Shown one piece after another: positions 1 through 8,371 of a stretch of 10,196 nt of DNA; the first letter of the stretch is position 1; the number at the start of each line of letters is the position of its first letter. The notes under the pieces were generated by a model. It made no database searches. It had not been told where the DNA came from and saw nothing but the letters and a program-made list of their open reading frames with translations. Position numbers and translations under genes: made by a program. The DNA lies in the NCBI GenBank assembly GCA_028287035.1, contig JAQBQL010000112.1, positions 1 to 10,196 on the forward strand, read 5' to 3'. Source of the DNA: Labilithrix sp. (lineage in GTDB: Bacteria; Myxococcota; Polyangia; Polyangiales; Polyangiaceae).

Positions 1-1004
1 CTCCGTACCTCGCCGGCGCCGCGGTGCTCGGTCTCGGCCTGGTCGGCGCGCTCGCGCTCGCGCTCCGCCGGCACGATGACGGACCGAAGCAGGTCTCCTC
101 CGCCACCGCGGCGCCCGCCGCCGACGCCGCCCCGCCTCCTTCGGCGTCGACGACCGCGATCGTGCCGGGCGCCTGTCCCGCCGGCATGGTCTTCGTGCCG
201 GGCGGCGAGTTCTTCATGGGCTCGGACGAGAAGGATGCCGACCCCTCCGAGACGCCGCCGCACAAGGTGAAGCTCTCCCCGTACTGCATCGACGTCACCG
301 AGGTGACGGTTGCAGAATACAAGGCGTGCTCGGACCAGGGCCGCTGCCGCCGCGCCGGCAAGGAGAACGTCTGGCCCGGCATCACATCCGCGCAAAGAAA
401 GATCTACGATCCGCTCTGCAACATCAACGACGCTGCGGGACGCGCGATGCACCCCATCAACTGCGTCGACTGGGCCCAGGCGCGCGAGGCCTGCGACGCG
501 CGGGGCGCCCGGCTTCCGACCGAGGCCGAGTGGGAGTTCGCGGCGCGTGGCTCGGACGGTCGCGTCTACCCGTGGGGTGACGAGCCGCCGGGCGCCGACC
601 TCCTCAACGCCTGCGGGAAGGAGTGCGTCGCCTGGATGAAGAAGCACCCCGATCCGCTCGCCCCGCCGAAGCTCATGTACGAGCAGGACGACGGCTACGC
701 GAACACCGCGCCGGTCGGCAGCTTCCCGCGCGGCAAGTCGCGCTGGGGTCTTGCCGACGTGGTCGGCAACGTGTGGGAGTGGGTCGCCGATTACTACGCG
801 GCCTACGACGCGGCCGCGGTCGCGGACCCCAGCGGTCCGTCGGCCGGCACCGGGCGCGTCCTGCGCGGCGGAGCCTGGAACGGCGCCGAGCCGTCCTGGG
901 TGCGTCCCTCGTTCCGCTTTCACGGCGCGCCGGACGCCCGCAGCTACGGGTTCGGCTTCCGCTGCGCGGCGAACGCGCCGAAACCGGGGAGCCCGGCGCC
1001 CTGA
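1..1004 (+). CDS. C-terminal part of membrane protein with FGE-like (SUMF1/formylglycine-generating-enzyme-like) domain; probably a Ser/Thr receptor kinase cut by the window edge
   Basis: The reading frame is open from base 3 to the TGA at 1002-1004 and gives 333 visible residues; a GTG at 24 is unlikely to be the true start because it lies inside a hydrophobic segment. Bases 9-65 encode one membrane span (LAGAAVLGLGLVGALALAL), followed by a charged stop and an Ala/Pro/Ser linker. From base 174 comes a full FGE-like domain with its hallmarks: FFMGSD, RLPTEAEWEFAARG, PWGDE, GNVWEW, RVLRGGAW and a terminal GFRCA. The domain has ten cysteines. The two Cu-binding cysteines of true FGE after the RGG motif are replaced by Gly and Trp, so sulfatase activation is unlikely. 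The span-linker-domain layout matches the next gene, which carries an N-terminal kinase, so I infer that a kinase lies upstream of this window. An FGE-like membrane protein without kinase remains possible. Confidence 0.85.
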   Translation, partial: PYLAGAAVLGLGLVGALALALRRHDDGPKQVSSATAAPAADAAPPPSASTTAIVPGACPAGMVFVPGGEFFMGSDEKDADPSETPPHKVKLSPYCIDVTEVTVAEYKACSDQGRCRRAGKENVWPGITSAQRKIYDPLCNINDAAGRAMHPINCVDWAQAREACDARGARLPTEAEWEFAARGSDGRVYPWGDEPPGADLLNACGKECVAWMKKHPDPLAPPKLMYEQDDGYANTAPVGSFPRGKSRWGLADVVGNVWEWVADYYAAYDAAAVADPSGPSAGTGRVLRGGAWNGAEPSWVRPSFRFHGAPDARSYGFGFRCAANAPKPGSPAP

Positions 1005-1039
1005 AACCTCGCGCCGGGGACGTGCGTAGAGCCTTTTGG

Positions 1040-1045
1040 TAGGCT
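1040..1045 (+). promoter_or_regulatory. Candidate -10 element (TAGGCT) of the downstream kinase gene
   Basis: A TANNNT hexamer lies 12 nt before the ATG at 1058, in the only gap (53 bp) between the two paralogous genes. Its first three bases are also an in-frame TAG stop for the kinase frame. The hexamer forms most of the right arm of a 6-bp inverted repeat (GAGCCT at 1029-1034, AGGCTC at 1041-1046). No convincing -35 box is visible. It is inferred from its recurrence before other genes in this window. Confidence 0.35.
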
Positions 1046-1057
1046 CGTGATCGCCCG

Positions 1058-3124
1058 ATGACCCTTCCCGATCCGCTCGCCCTCGTCGGCACGACCGTCG
1101 CGGAGAAGTACGACATCGAGGCCGTCGTCGGCGAGGGCGGCTTCGCCGTCGTGTATCGCGCGACCCACCGGGTGTGGCAGCGCGCCGTCGCCATCAAGGT
1201 GTTCCGTGCGCTCGGGGACCTTCCCGCCGACCGCCGCGACATGCTGGTGAAGGCCTTCATCCAGGAGGGCGCGCTGCTCGCCGAGCTCTCCGAGCGGTCC
1301 GCGGCCATCTGTCAGGCGCGCGACGTCGGCATGCTCCGCACCCACGACGGCCGCGAGATGCCGTACATGGTGCTCGAGTGGCTCGAGGGGCGCTCGCTCG
1401 AGCAGGTGATCGAGGACGAGGCCGCCGTTCGCGCTCCGGCCCGCACCGCCGGCGAGGCGCTGCACATCCTCGAGCCCGCCGCGCTCGCCCTGGCGCTCGC
1501 ACACCGCAAGGGCATCGCCCATCGCGACGTGAAGCCCGCGAACATCTTCGTGCTCGGCGATCCGCGCGGTGACTACACGGTGAAGCTGCTCGACTTCGGC
1601 ATCGCGAAGGTCGTGCAGGACATGCGGCGCGAGGCCGGTGACTTCCAGAAGACGCAAGGGGTCGTCTCCTCGTTCACGCCGGCGTACGGGGCGCCCGAGC
1701 AGTTCTCGCGGACGCACGGCGCGACCGGACCGTGGACCGACGTGTTCGCCCTCGGCCTGATCTTCACCGAGCTCATGACACAAGACGCGCCGCTCCGGGG
1801 CGACGACCTCACGCAGCTCGCGTTCTGCTCGATGGACCCGGAGCGTCGGCCCACCCCGCGCACGTATGGCGTCGCGATCCCCGATGCGCTCGAGGCCGTG
1901 CTCCTGCGGGCGGTGGCGGTCGCGCCCGACGAGCGCTTCCGCGGAGCCGGCGAGCTGTGGGACGCGCTCCGCGGCGCGCTCGCGATGGAGCCGATGCGCT
2001 CGTTCGCCCTCACCGACTCGAGCCGCAGCCTTCGCGGTGACGGCGTGCTCTCGGCGCTGGCGCGCGAGTCGAGCCCGTCGATCTCGAGCTCGGCCGCCGC
2101 GGCGGTCCCGCTCCTCGTCCCGCCCCCCGCCGACCTTCCGCGCGCGCGGAGCACCTTCGGCCTCTTCGCCGGCCTCGGCGCGGGCGTGATCGCCCTCGCG
2201 GGACTGCTCGCCGGAGGGGTGTACGTCTTCGCCCTCCGCGGCAAGGACCCGGTGCTCGCGACGCCGATTGCGAGCGCGGCGACCCCCGTGGCGAGCGCGC
2301 CGCCTCCGCTCACGGGGCCGGCATGCCCGCCCGGCATGATCCTCGTGAAGAACGGGAAGTTCTTCATGGGCTCCGACGACAAGGCCGACGAGGCGAACGA
2401 ACGCCCCGCGCACCAGGTCACGCTGGCGAGCTTCTGCATCGACCGGACCGAGGTCACGGTGGCTCAGTACAAGGCGTGCAGCGACAAGGGCGAGTGCAAG
2501 CGCGCCCCGCGCGACAACGACTGGCCCGGGATCACCGCCCGCGAGCGCAAGATCTACGACCCGCTCTGCAACGCGCGCGATCCCGAAGGCAAGGCCACGT
2601 ACCCGATCAACTGCATCGACTGGGAGCTGTCTGGCGCCTACTGCGCCGCGCAGGGCGGCCGCTTGCCTACCGAGGCCGAGTGGGAGTTCGCGACGCGCGG
2701 CTCGGACGGGCGCCGCTTCCCGTGGGGCGACGACCGGCCGACCGGCGGTCACCTCAACGCGTGCGGGAAGGAATGCGTCGCGTGGGGGAAGAAGAACAAC
2801 GAGGAGGTCACCGCGATGTATGCCGCGGACGACGGCTTCGCGACGACCGCGCCGGTCGGCAGCTTCCCCGCGGGCAGCTCGCCCTTCGGCCTCGTCGACG
2901 TCGTCGGCAACGTGTGGGAGTGGGCGAGCGACTGGTATGCGCCCTACACCGACGCGGCGCAGACGAACCCGATCGGCGCGGCGACCGGCACCGAGCGCGT
3001 GCTCCGCGGCGGGGCGTGGAACGGCGGCGACGTCGCGTGGGTGCGCCCCACCTACCGCTTCAAGACGCCGCCCGGGCTGCGCAGCCACGGCATCGGGTTC
3101 CGCTGCGCGAAGGACGCGAAGTAG
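1058..3124 (+). CDS. Transmembrane Ser/Thr protein kinase with extracytoplasmic FGE-like domain
   Basis: The protein has 688 residues. Residues about 18-315 form a Hanks-type kinase: Gly loop GEGGFAVV (25-32), ATP-binding Lys47 in VAIK, catalytic HRDVKPAN with Asp157, metal-binding DFG at 179-181, and an APEQF motif. The catalytic set is complete, so an active kinase is expected. After a Ser/Ala/Pro linker there is one membrane span at about 367-391, which puts the C-terminal part outside the cytoplasm. Residues 423-686 are an FGE-like domain (RLPTEAEWEF, GNVWEW, RVLRGGAW) with ten cysteines, all matched in the preceding gene; by eye the two domains are about 60% identical. True FGE cysteines are absent, so the domain is probably a ligand- or envelope-sensing module. 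The ATG is preceded by an in-frame TAG at 1040 with no other start between, which fixes this start. It is the tandem paralogue of the gene 53 bp upstream. Confidence 0.95.
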   Translation: MTLPDPLALVGTTVAEKYDIEAVVGEGGFAVVYRATHRVWQRAVAIKVFRALGDLPADRRDMLVKAFIQEGALLAELSERSAAICQARDVGMLRTHDGREMPYMVLEWLEGRSLEQVIEDEAAVRAPARTAGEALHILEPAALALALAHRKGIAHRDVKPANIFVLGDPRGDYTVKLLDFGIAKVVQDMRREAGDFQKTQGVVSSFTPAYGAPEQFSRTHGATGPWTDVFALGLIFTELMTQDAPLRGDDLTQLAFCSMDPERRPTPRTYGVAIPDALEAVLLRAVAVAPDERFRGAGELWDALRGALAMEPMRSFALTDSSRSLRGDGVLSALARESSPSISSSAAAAVPLLVPPPADLPRARSTFGLFAGLGAGVIALAGLLAGGVYVFALRGKDPVLATPIASAATPVASAPPPLTGPACPPGMILVKNGKFFMGSDDKADEANERPAHQVTLASFCIDRTEVTVAQYKACSDKGECKRAPRDNDWPGITARERKIYDPLCNARDPEGKATYPINCIDWELSGAYCAAQGGRLPTEAEWEFATRGSDGRRFPWGDDRPTGGHLNACGKECVAWGKKNNEEVTAMYAADDGFATTAPVGSFPAGSSPFGLVDVVGNVWEWASDWYAPYTDAAQTNPIGAATGTERVLRGGAWNGGDVAWVRPTYRFKTPPGLRSHGIGFRCAKDAK

Positions 3125-3130
3125 AGCGCG

Positions 3131-3132
<2 letters not shown>
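3113..3132. terminator. Candidate bidirectional hairpin spanning both convergent stop codons
   Basis: GACGCG (3113-3118) and CGCGTC (3127-3132) form a perfect 6-bp GC-rich stem with an 8-nt loop. The loop holds the TAG stop of the plus-strand kinase, and the right arm contains two of the three bases of the minus-strand kinase stop. The same structure forms in both transcripts. Neither strand has a following U-tract, so it is not a classical intrinsic terminator, and a chance repeat in GC-rich coding DNA is possible. Confidence 0.3.
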
Positions 3133-5095
<1,963 letters not shown>

Positions 5096-5101
5096 CGCCC
5101 G

Positions 5102-5107
5102 ATCCTA
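5102..5107 (-). promoter_or_regulatory. Candidate -10 element (TAGGAT) for the zinc-ribbon kinase, leaderless spacing
   Basis: On the minus strand TAGGAT lies 6 nt before the GTG start, the distance expected between a -10 box and a leaderless start. It sits within an octamer, GAGCTAGG, that also precedes the SRAP start. The AGGA inside it could instead act as a Shine-Dalgarno at 7-nt spacing, in which case the kinase would be co-transcribed with SRAP. Confidence 0.35.
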
Positions 5108-5109
5108 GC

Positions 5110-5781
5110 TCAACGCTGTCCGGGCCGATCCAGGCACTCGGGCCCCTCGTGCCTCACGTCGTTCACGTAGGACGACACGGGCAGCACGACGAGCGGCAGG
5201 GGCGACGGCGCGTCGAGGAGCGCGCGGGCCTCGTCCGGATCTCCGGTGAGCCACCGCTCGCGCGCCTGTTCGTCGAGGACGAGAGGCATGCGGTCGTGCA
5301 CCGCGGCGAGCGCGCCGCGCGAGGCGGTGGTCACGACCGCGCAGGTCTCGAGCCGCTCGCCCTCCGGCGTCTTCCACGAGTCCCAGAGGCCGGCGATCGC
5401 GAAGGGGCGAGCGTTGGGCAGCCGGACCGCGTGCGCCTGGCGGTGCTTCTTCTCGCCGCTCCACTCGTAGAAGCCGTCGACCACCACGAGGCAGCGCTTC
5501 GACTTGAAGGCAGCCCGGTACGCCGGCGACGTCGGGACGGTCTCGGCCCGCGCCTGCAGGAAGCGACTGCCGACCTTCGGGTCCTTGCTCCACCACGGCA
5601 CGAGCCCCCAGCGGACGAGCGAGAGCTCGGGCCGCGCCGCATCGTCCTTCGACGGACGCACGATGGCCATGTCCTGCGTGGGGGCCACGTTGAAGCGCGG
5701 CGCGGGGAAGGGGACCGGCGCCACACCGAACATCTCCACGATGTCCTCGACCGACGACGTCAGGATGGCGCGTCCACACAT
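5110..5781 (-). CDS. SRAP-domain abasic-site DNA-protein crosslink protein (YedK/HMCES family)
   Basis: The protein has 223 residues, the usual length for the family. SRAP proteins crosslink through Cys2 to abasic sites in single-stranded DNA, shielding them during replication. The start is set by chemistry: the sequence must begin MCGR after Met removal so that Cys2 is N-terminal, and this occurs at 5781, although the frame stays open to an ATG at 5865. Visible family motifs are MCGR, RFNVAPTQ (29-36), RWGLVPWW (57-64), ARAET (77-81), DGFYEW with Glu106, and HDRMP with His162. The E. coli YedK active set is Cys2, Asn75, Glu105 and His160. Here the Asn position is Gln76 (LQARAET rather than INARxET). 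The gene lies 97 bp after MATE and 14 bp before the kinase on the same strand, with no functional link evident. No LexA-like site is apparent. Confidence 0.95.
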   Translation of the reverse strand: MCGRAILTSSVEDIVEMFGVAPVPFPAPRFNVAPTQDMAIVRPSKDDAARPELSLVRWGLVPWWSKDPKVGSRFLQARAETVPTSPAYRAAFKSKRCLVVVDGFYEWSGEKKHRQAHAVRLPNARPFAIAGLWDSWKTPEGERLETCAVVTTASRGALAAVHDRMPLVLDEQARERWLTGDPDEARALLDAPSPLPLVVLPVSSYVNDVRHEGPECLDRPGQR

Positions 5782-5788
5782 GAGGCCA

Positions 5789-5794
5789 ACCCTA
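5789..5794 (-). promoter_or_regulatory. Candidate -10 element (TAGGGT) for SRAP gene, leaderless spacing
   Basis: On the minus strand TAGGGT lies 7 nt before the ATG at 5781. It is part of GAGCTAGG, the octamer also found at the same place before the zinc-ribbon kinase. This position supports transcription starting at or next to the MCGR start, against the longer upstream start. It could also be read as a weak Shine-Dalgarno (AGGG). Confidence 0.4.
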
Positions 5795-5798
5795 GCTC

Positions 5799-5816
5799 GG
5801 ATCCCGCGCTGGATCC
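5799..5816. repeat. Paired GGATCC palindromes upstream of SRAP
   Basis: Two GGATCC palindromes are separated by 6 bp (CGCGCT), so the unit can be read as a direct repeat or as a 6-bp stem with a 6-nt loop. It ends 4 bp upstream of the candidate SRAP -10 box, so it could be a protein-binding site in that promoter. Chance is a real alternative. Confidence 0.3.
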
Positions 5817-5878
5817 TGTGCGCCACGCGGGCCGCGAGCCCGGGCGTTGCTGAGGTCGGCCCCATGGCGGAGCGGTCG

Positions 5879-7351
5879 TCACGCGTACTGGTTTCGCCAG
5901 CCTCCGCGCGTCCAGCGCAGCCAGAAGATCACGCCGCCGAGCGTGGTCTCACCGAGGAAGCCGATCCATCCGCCGAGCGCTCCCAGGCCGAGGCCGCGGC
6001 CCAGGAACCACGCCGCGGTCGGGACGCACGCCCAGATGATCACGATGCCCAGGATGGCCACCATGCGCACGTCCTTCGCGCCGCGCAGCGAGCCGCGGAG
6101 CACGATGCTCACCGCGTCGAGCACCTGGAAGAGCGCCGCCATGAGGAGGAGGTTCCTCGTCACGTGGACGACCTCGGGGTCGCTCGCGAAGAAGCGCGCG
6201 AGCGGGCCGCCGAGGAGCGCGAAGCCGAGCCCGCACAGCGCCATGAACGAGACCGCGATGGCGAGCGCGCTCTTCACGACCGCGTCGGCCCGGGCGAGCA
6301 GCCTCGCACCCAGCGCGTGACCGACCATCACGCTCGCCGCCTCCGCCACGGCGACGCCGGGGAGGAAGGAGACGCGCATGATGGCGAGCGCGATCTGGTG
6401 GCCCGCGATCTGGGCGCCGCCGATCGTGCCGAGCACCGCGGTGAAGGCAGTGAAGGCGAGCATCTCGACGCCCCACTGGATGCCCGAGGGAAGCCCGAGG
6501 TCGAGCACCTCGCGCATCGCCCGCGACAGCGTGGGTCGTGCGGCGATCTCGGCGGCCGGCAAGGCGGCCAGCGCCTTCCTTTCGGACCGCACCAGCAGCA
6601 GCCCGAGCGCGAGCATCTCGAGCAGCTCGGTGGCCGCGGTGGCCATCCCGCCGCCGCGGACGCCGAGCGCCGGCAGCCCGAGATGCCCGTAGATGAGGCA
6701 CCAGGCGAAGAGGGCGTTGAAGACGTTGCCGGTGATCCCCGCGATCATCGGCGTCCGCGAGTCGCTGATCGCCTGCCGGTGCTGAACGAACGCGGTCAGC
6801 GCGCATGCCATCGGCGCGCCGAGCGTCACCGCCGCGAGGAAGTCGCGCGCGTACGGGATGATGGCGGGGTCGGTGCCGAGGAGACGCAGCGCCGGGCTCA
6901 CGTCGCGGCAGGCGACGAGGATGACGACGCCGAAGAGGAAGCTCATGACCGCGCCGGCGCGCGCGTACACGAACCCGTCGATGCCGCGGCCCTCGCCGAC
7001 CGCATGCGCGGTGCGCACCTTCACGCCGCGCATCGTGCCGTACACGACCGAGTACCCGAGGAACATGAGCGTCGTGGCGATGCCCACGCCCCCCAGCGCC
7101 TCGGAGCCGATCCCCGAGACGAGCTTCGTGTCGACGAGACCCATCGCGGTCTCGCCCAGCATCGCGGCCGCGATCGGCCACGCGAGCGCGAAGAGCGCGC
7201 GGGTGGGCGCGTCCTTCGAGGGAACCAGTTGCTCCTGCTTCGTGGCTTCGGGTCGCTCCTCGAGGGCGCGCGCAAGCGCCTCCTCGTGAGCGACCTCTCG
7301 TTTCCGTCGTCGCGCAGGTGCTTTTTCCAGCACCGATCCAGGCCCATTCAT
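5879..7351 (-). CDS. MATE-family multidrug/cation-coupled efflux transporter
   Basis: The protein has 490 residues and is hydrophobic throughout, with about twelve predicted spans in the two-bundle MATE arrangement. It would export cationic drugs or metabolites across the inner membrane using an Na+ or H+ gradient. The first span shows the family pattern LAWPIAAAML (56-65), then GLVDTKLV with Asp74, in the area where MATE proteins keep an acidic coupling residue, and IGSEALGGVGIA. The second half begins near LDLGLPSGIQWGVEML and has the matching MVGHALGA motif. A charged, non-hydrophobic N-terminal extension of about 50 residues precedes span 1, longer than in many MATEs. The ATG at 7351 has a GGAG Shine-Dalgarno at 9-nt spacing and no suitable internal start precedes span 1. 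The subfamily (NorM or DinF type) and substrate cannot be told from sequence alone. It is oriented toward the SRAP and kinase genes. Confidence 0.93.
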   Translation of the reverse strand: MNGPGSVLEKAPARRRKREVAHEEALARALEERPEATKQEQLVPSKDAPTRALFALAWPIAAAMLGETAMGLVDTKLVSGIGSEALGGVGIATTLMFLGYSVVYGTMRGVKVRTAHAVGEGRGIDGFVYARAGAVMSFLFGVVILVACRDVSPALRLLGTDPAIIPYARDFLAAVTLGAPMACALTAFVQHRQAISDSRTPMIAGITGNVFNALFAWCLIYGHLGLPALGVRGGGMATAATELLEMLALGLLLVRSERKALAALPAAEIAARPTLSRAMREVLDLGLPSGIQWGVEMLAFTAFTAVLGTIGGAQIAGHQIALAIMRVSFLPGVAVAEAASVMVGHALGARLLARADAVVKSALAIAVSFMALCGLGFALLGGPLARFFASDPEVVHVTRNLLLMAALFQVLDAVSIVLRGSLRGAKDVRMVAILGIVIIWACVPTAAWFLGRGLGLGALGGWIGFLGETTLGGVIFWLRWTRGGWRNQYA

Positions 7352-7364
7352 GACACGTGTCTCC
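7352..7364 (-). promoter_or_regulatory. MATE ribosome-binding site overlapping a 10-bp perfect palindrome
   Basis: On the minus strand GGAG (7361-7364) precedes the MATE ATG by 9 nt. The intervening bases form the perfect palindrome GACACGTGTC (7352-7361), which overlaps the last G of GGAG and abuts the ATG. A repressor bound here, or a local RNA structure, could affect initiation. The ribosome-binding role is reasonably supported; the operator role is inference. Confidence 0.4.
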
Positions 7365-7384
7365 GCGGGCTCCCCCTTCGTGGT

Positions 7385-7402
7385 CGGACGCGCCAGCGTC
7401 CG
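7385..7402 (-). promoter_or_regulatory. Hairpin in the leader upstream of MATE
   Basis: CGGACGC (7385-7391) and GCGTCCG (7396-7402) form a perfect 7-bp stem with a 4-base loop. TCCCC (7371-7375) and GGGGA (7403-7407) can extend it across a bulge. It starts about 33 bp upstream of the MATE ATG. It may be a leader structure for MATE or a transcript end for the upstream Nudix gene. No U-tract follows on the minus strand. Confidence 0.35.
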
Positions 7403-7433
7403 GGGGAACCGGGAAACGACGGCAGGCGCGGGT

Positions 7434-7547
7434 CTAGCGGATGGGATCCTTCTTCATCGGGCGACGCTCGCTGTAGACGCGACCGACAGGCGCGGAGGCC
7501 TGCTGGATCGCGCACGGGCGGGTGCCGAGGAAGAGGGGGAACGCCAT
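7434..7547 (-). other. Possible 37-residue small ORF in the Nudix-MATE gap
   Basis: An ATG at 7547 opens a 37-residue frame ending in TAG at 7434-7436, with a C-terminus reading VYSERRPMKKDPIR. By hand count, 32 of 36 codons after the Met end in G or C, which is coding-like for such a genome. There is no Shine-Dalgarno or TANNNT box in front, and I recognise no family. It may be a real small gene, the remnant of a decayed one, or chance. The rest of the 230-bp gap holds the hairpins and palindrome listed separately. Confidence 0.2.
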
Positions 7548-7556
7548 CACGCGAGC

Positions 7557-7582
7557 ACGATGACAGGAGAACCCGTCATCGT
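7557..7582 (-). terminator. Hairpin at the end of the Nudix gene
   Basis: The minus strand folds into an 11-bp stem (ACGATGACGGG with CCTGTCATCGT, one G-U pair) with a TTCT loop, starting at the last base of the Nudix stop codon. It is the strongest inverted repeat I found in the window. No U-tract follows, so Rho-independent termination is uncertain; a 3'-end processing or stabilising role is an alternative. Confidence 0.5.
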
Positions 7583-8361
7583 CAAACGCCCGCGCTGCGT
7601 ACGAAGCGGTAGATGCTCGCCGGCTTCGACGCCGTCGCGCGCTTGCCCCGCGCGGTCTCGATGAGCCCATCCTCGATCATCCGCAGGAATTTCTTGCGGA
7701 AGTTGCCGGGGTCGAGCGTCGCGCCGCCGACCGTCTCGTGGACGGCCCGGAGCTCCTGGATCGTGAACGTCTCCGGGACCAGCTCGAACGCGATGGTGCT
7801 GCGGTCGAGGTCGGCGCGCGCCCGCGCGAGCGCGGCGGCGAGGATCTCGGCGTGGTCGAAGGCGAGCGACTCCTCGTTGGGCAGCTCGGCGACGGAGAAC
7901 CAGCGCGTGCTCGCCGCGTCGCCCCCCGCGCGGATCAGCGGCACCAGGGTCGGACGCACGAGCGCGTAGTACGCGACGCTGATGACGCGCATGCGCGGAT
8001 CGCGACCCGGCTTGCCGAACGTGCGCACCTGTTCGAGGAAGATGCGACCGCCGCGCTCGGCGGAGAGGCCCGTCTCTTCTTCGAGCTCACGGAGCGCCGC
8101 TGCGTCGAGGTCCTCGCCCTGGTTCTTGCGGTCGTCGCTCACGCGTACGAACCCGCCGGGGAGGGCCCACCGGTCCTTGAACGGATGATCGCCGCGCTGG
8201 ACGAGGAGCACCCGGAGATCCCGATCCTGCACGGTGAGGATCACGAGATCGACGGTGATCGAGGGGCGAGGGAAGTCCGCCGGCGTGTACTTGTCGAGGA
8301 AGCGCTCCTCTTCGGGGTCTCGTTCGCGCGGCTTCGCCTTGCTCTTCGCCGCAAGCTTCAT
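7582..8361 (-). CDS. NrtR-like Nudix domain protein with C-terminal winged helix
   Basis: The protein has 259 residues. Residues about 35-170 form a Nudix domain: VLLVQRGDHPFKDRWALPGGFV, shown in parts as VLLVQRGD (51-58) and WALPGGFV (65-72), followed by the box RELEEETGL (91-99). The metal-binding REXXEE core is intact, so ADP-ribose or nucleotide-sugar hydrolysis is possible. The spacing from GG to Glu83 is 7 residues longer than the GX5E consensus. The C-terminal part (about 185-259) fits the NrtR-type winged helix: ETFTIQELRAVHE, LDPGNFRKKFL and a closing YRF. NrtR proteins repress NAD-biosynthesis genes and respond to ADP-ribose, but no NAD gene is nearby. The ATG at 8361 is preferred; an in-frame GTG at 8373 is possible. 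It is divergent from the exported-protein gene, with a 54-bp shared promoter region that it may control. Confidence 0.88.
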   Translation of the reverse strand: MKLAAKSKAKPRERDPEEERFLDKYTPADFPRPSITVDLVILTVQDRDLRVLLVQRGDHPFKDRWALPGGFVRVSDDRKNQGEDLDAAALRELEEETGLSAERGGRIFLEQVRTFGKPGRDPRMRVISVAYYALVRPTLVPLIRAGGDAASTRWFSVAELPNEESLAFDHAEILAAALARARADLDRSTIAFELVPETFTIQELRAVHETVGGATLDPGNFRKKFLRMIEDGLIETARGKRATASKPASIYRFVRSAGV

Positions 8362-8371
8362 CGACGCGCGC

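Noticed and set aside
944..3088. Long minus-strand open frame (714 codons) opposite the FGE-like kinase
   Set aside because: Arg/Ala/Glu/His-rich composition typical of the antisense of GC-rich coding DNA, no domain motifs, and it lies opposite a clearly functional kinase.
174..3112. Assigning the FGE-like domains as sulfatase-activating enzymes
   Set aside because: Both Cu-binding catalytic cysteines are missing and no sulfatase gene is in the window.
5782..5865. Upstream ATG at 5865 extending SRAP by 28 residues
   Set aside because: SRAP chemistry needs Cys2 right after the initiator Met, and the MCGR start at 5781 also has a well-spaced upstream element.
5096..5900. SOS (LexA) control of the SRAP gene
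   Set aside because: No LexA-like inverted repeat was seen upstream of 5781; the family name alone does not support it.
5504..7612. Long plus-strand open frame (702 codons) across SRAP and MATE
   Set aside because: It runs antisense through two recognisable genes and the gap between them; His/Arg/Glu-rich without motifs.
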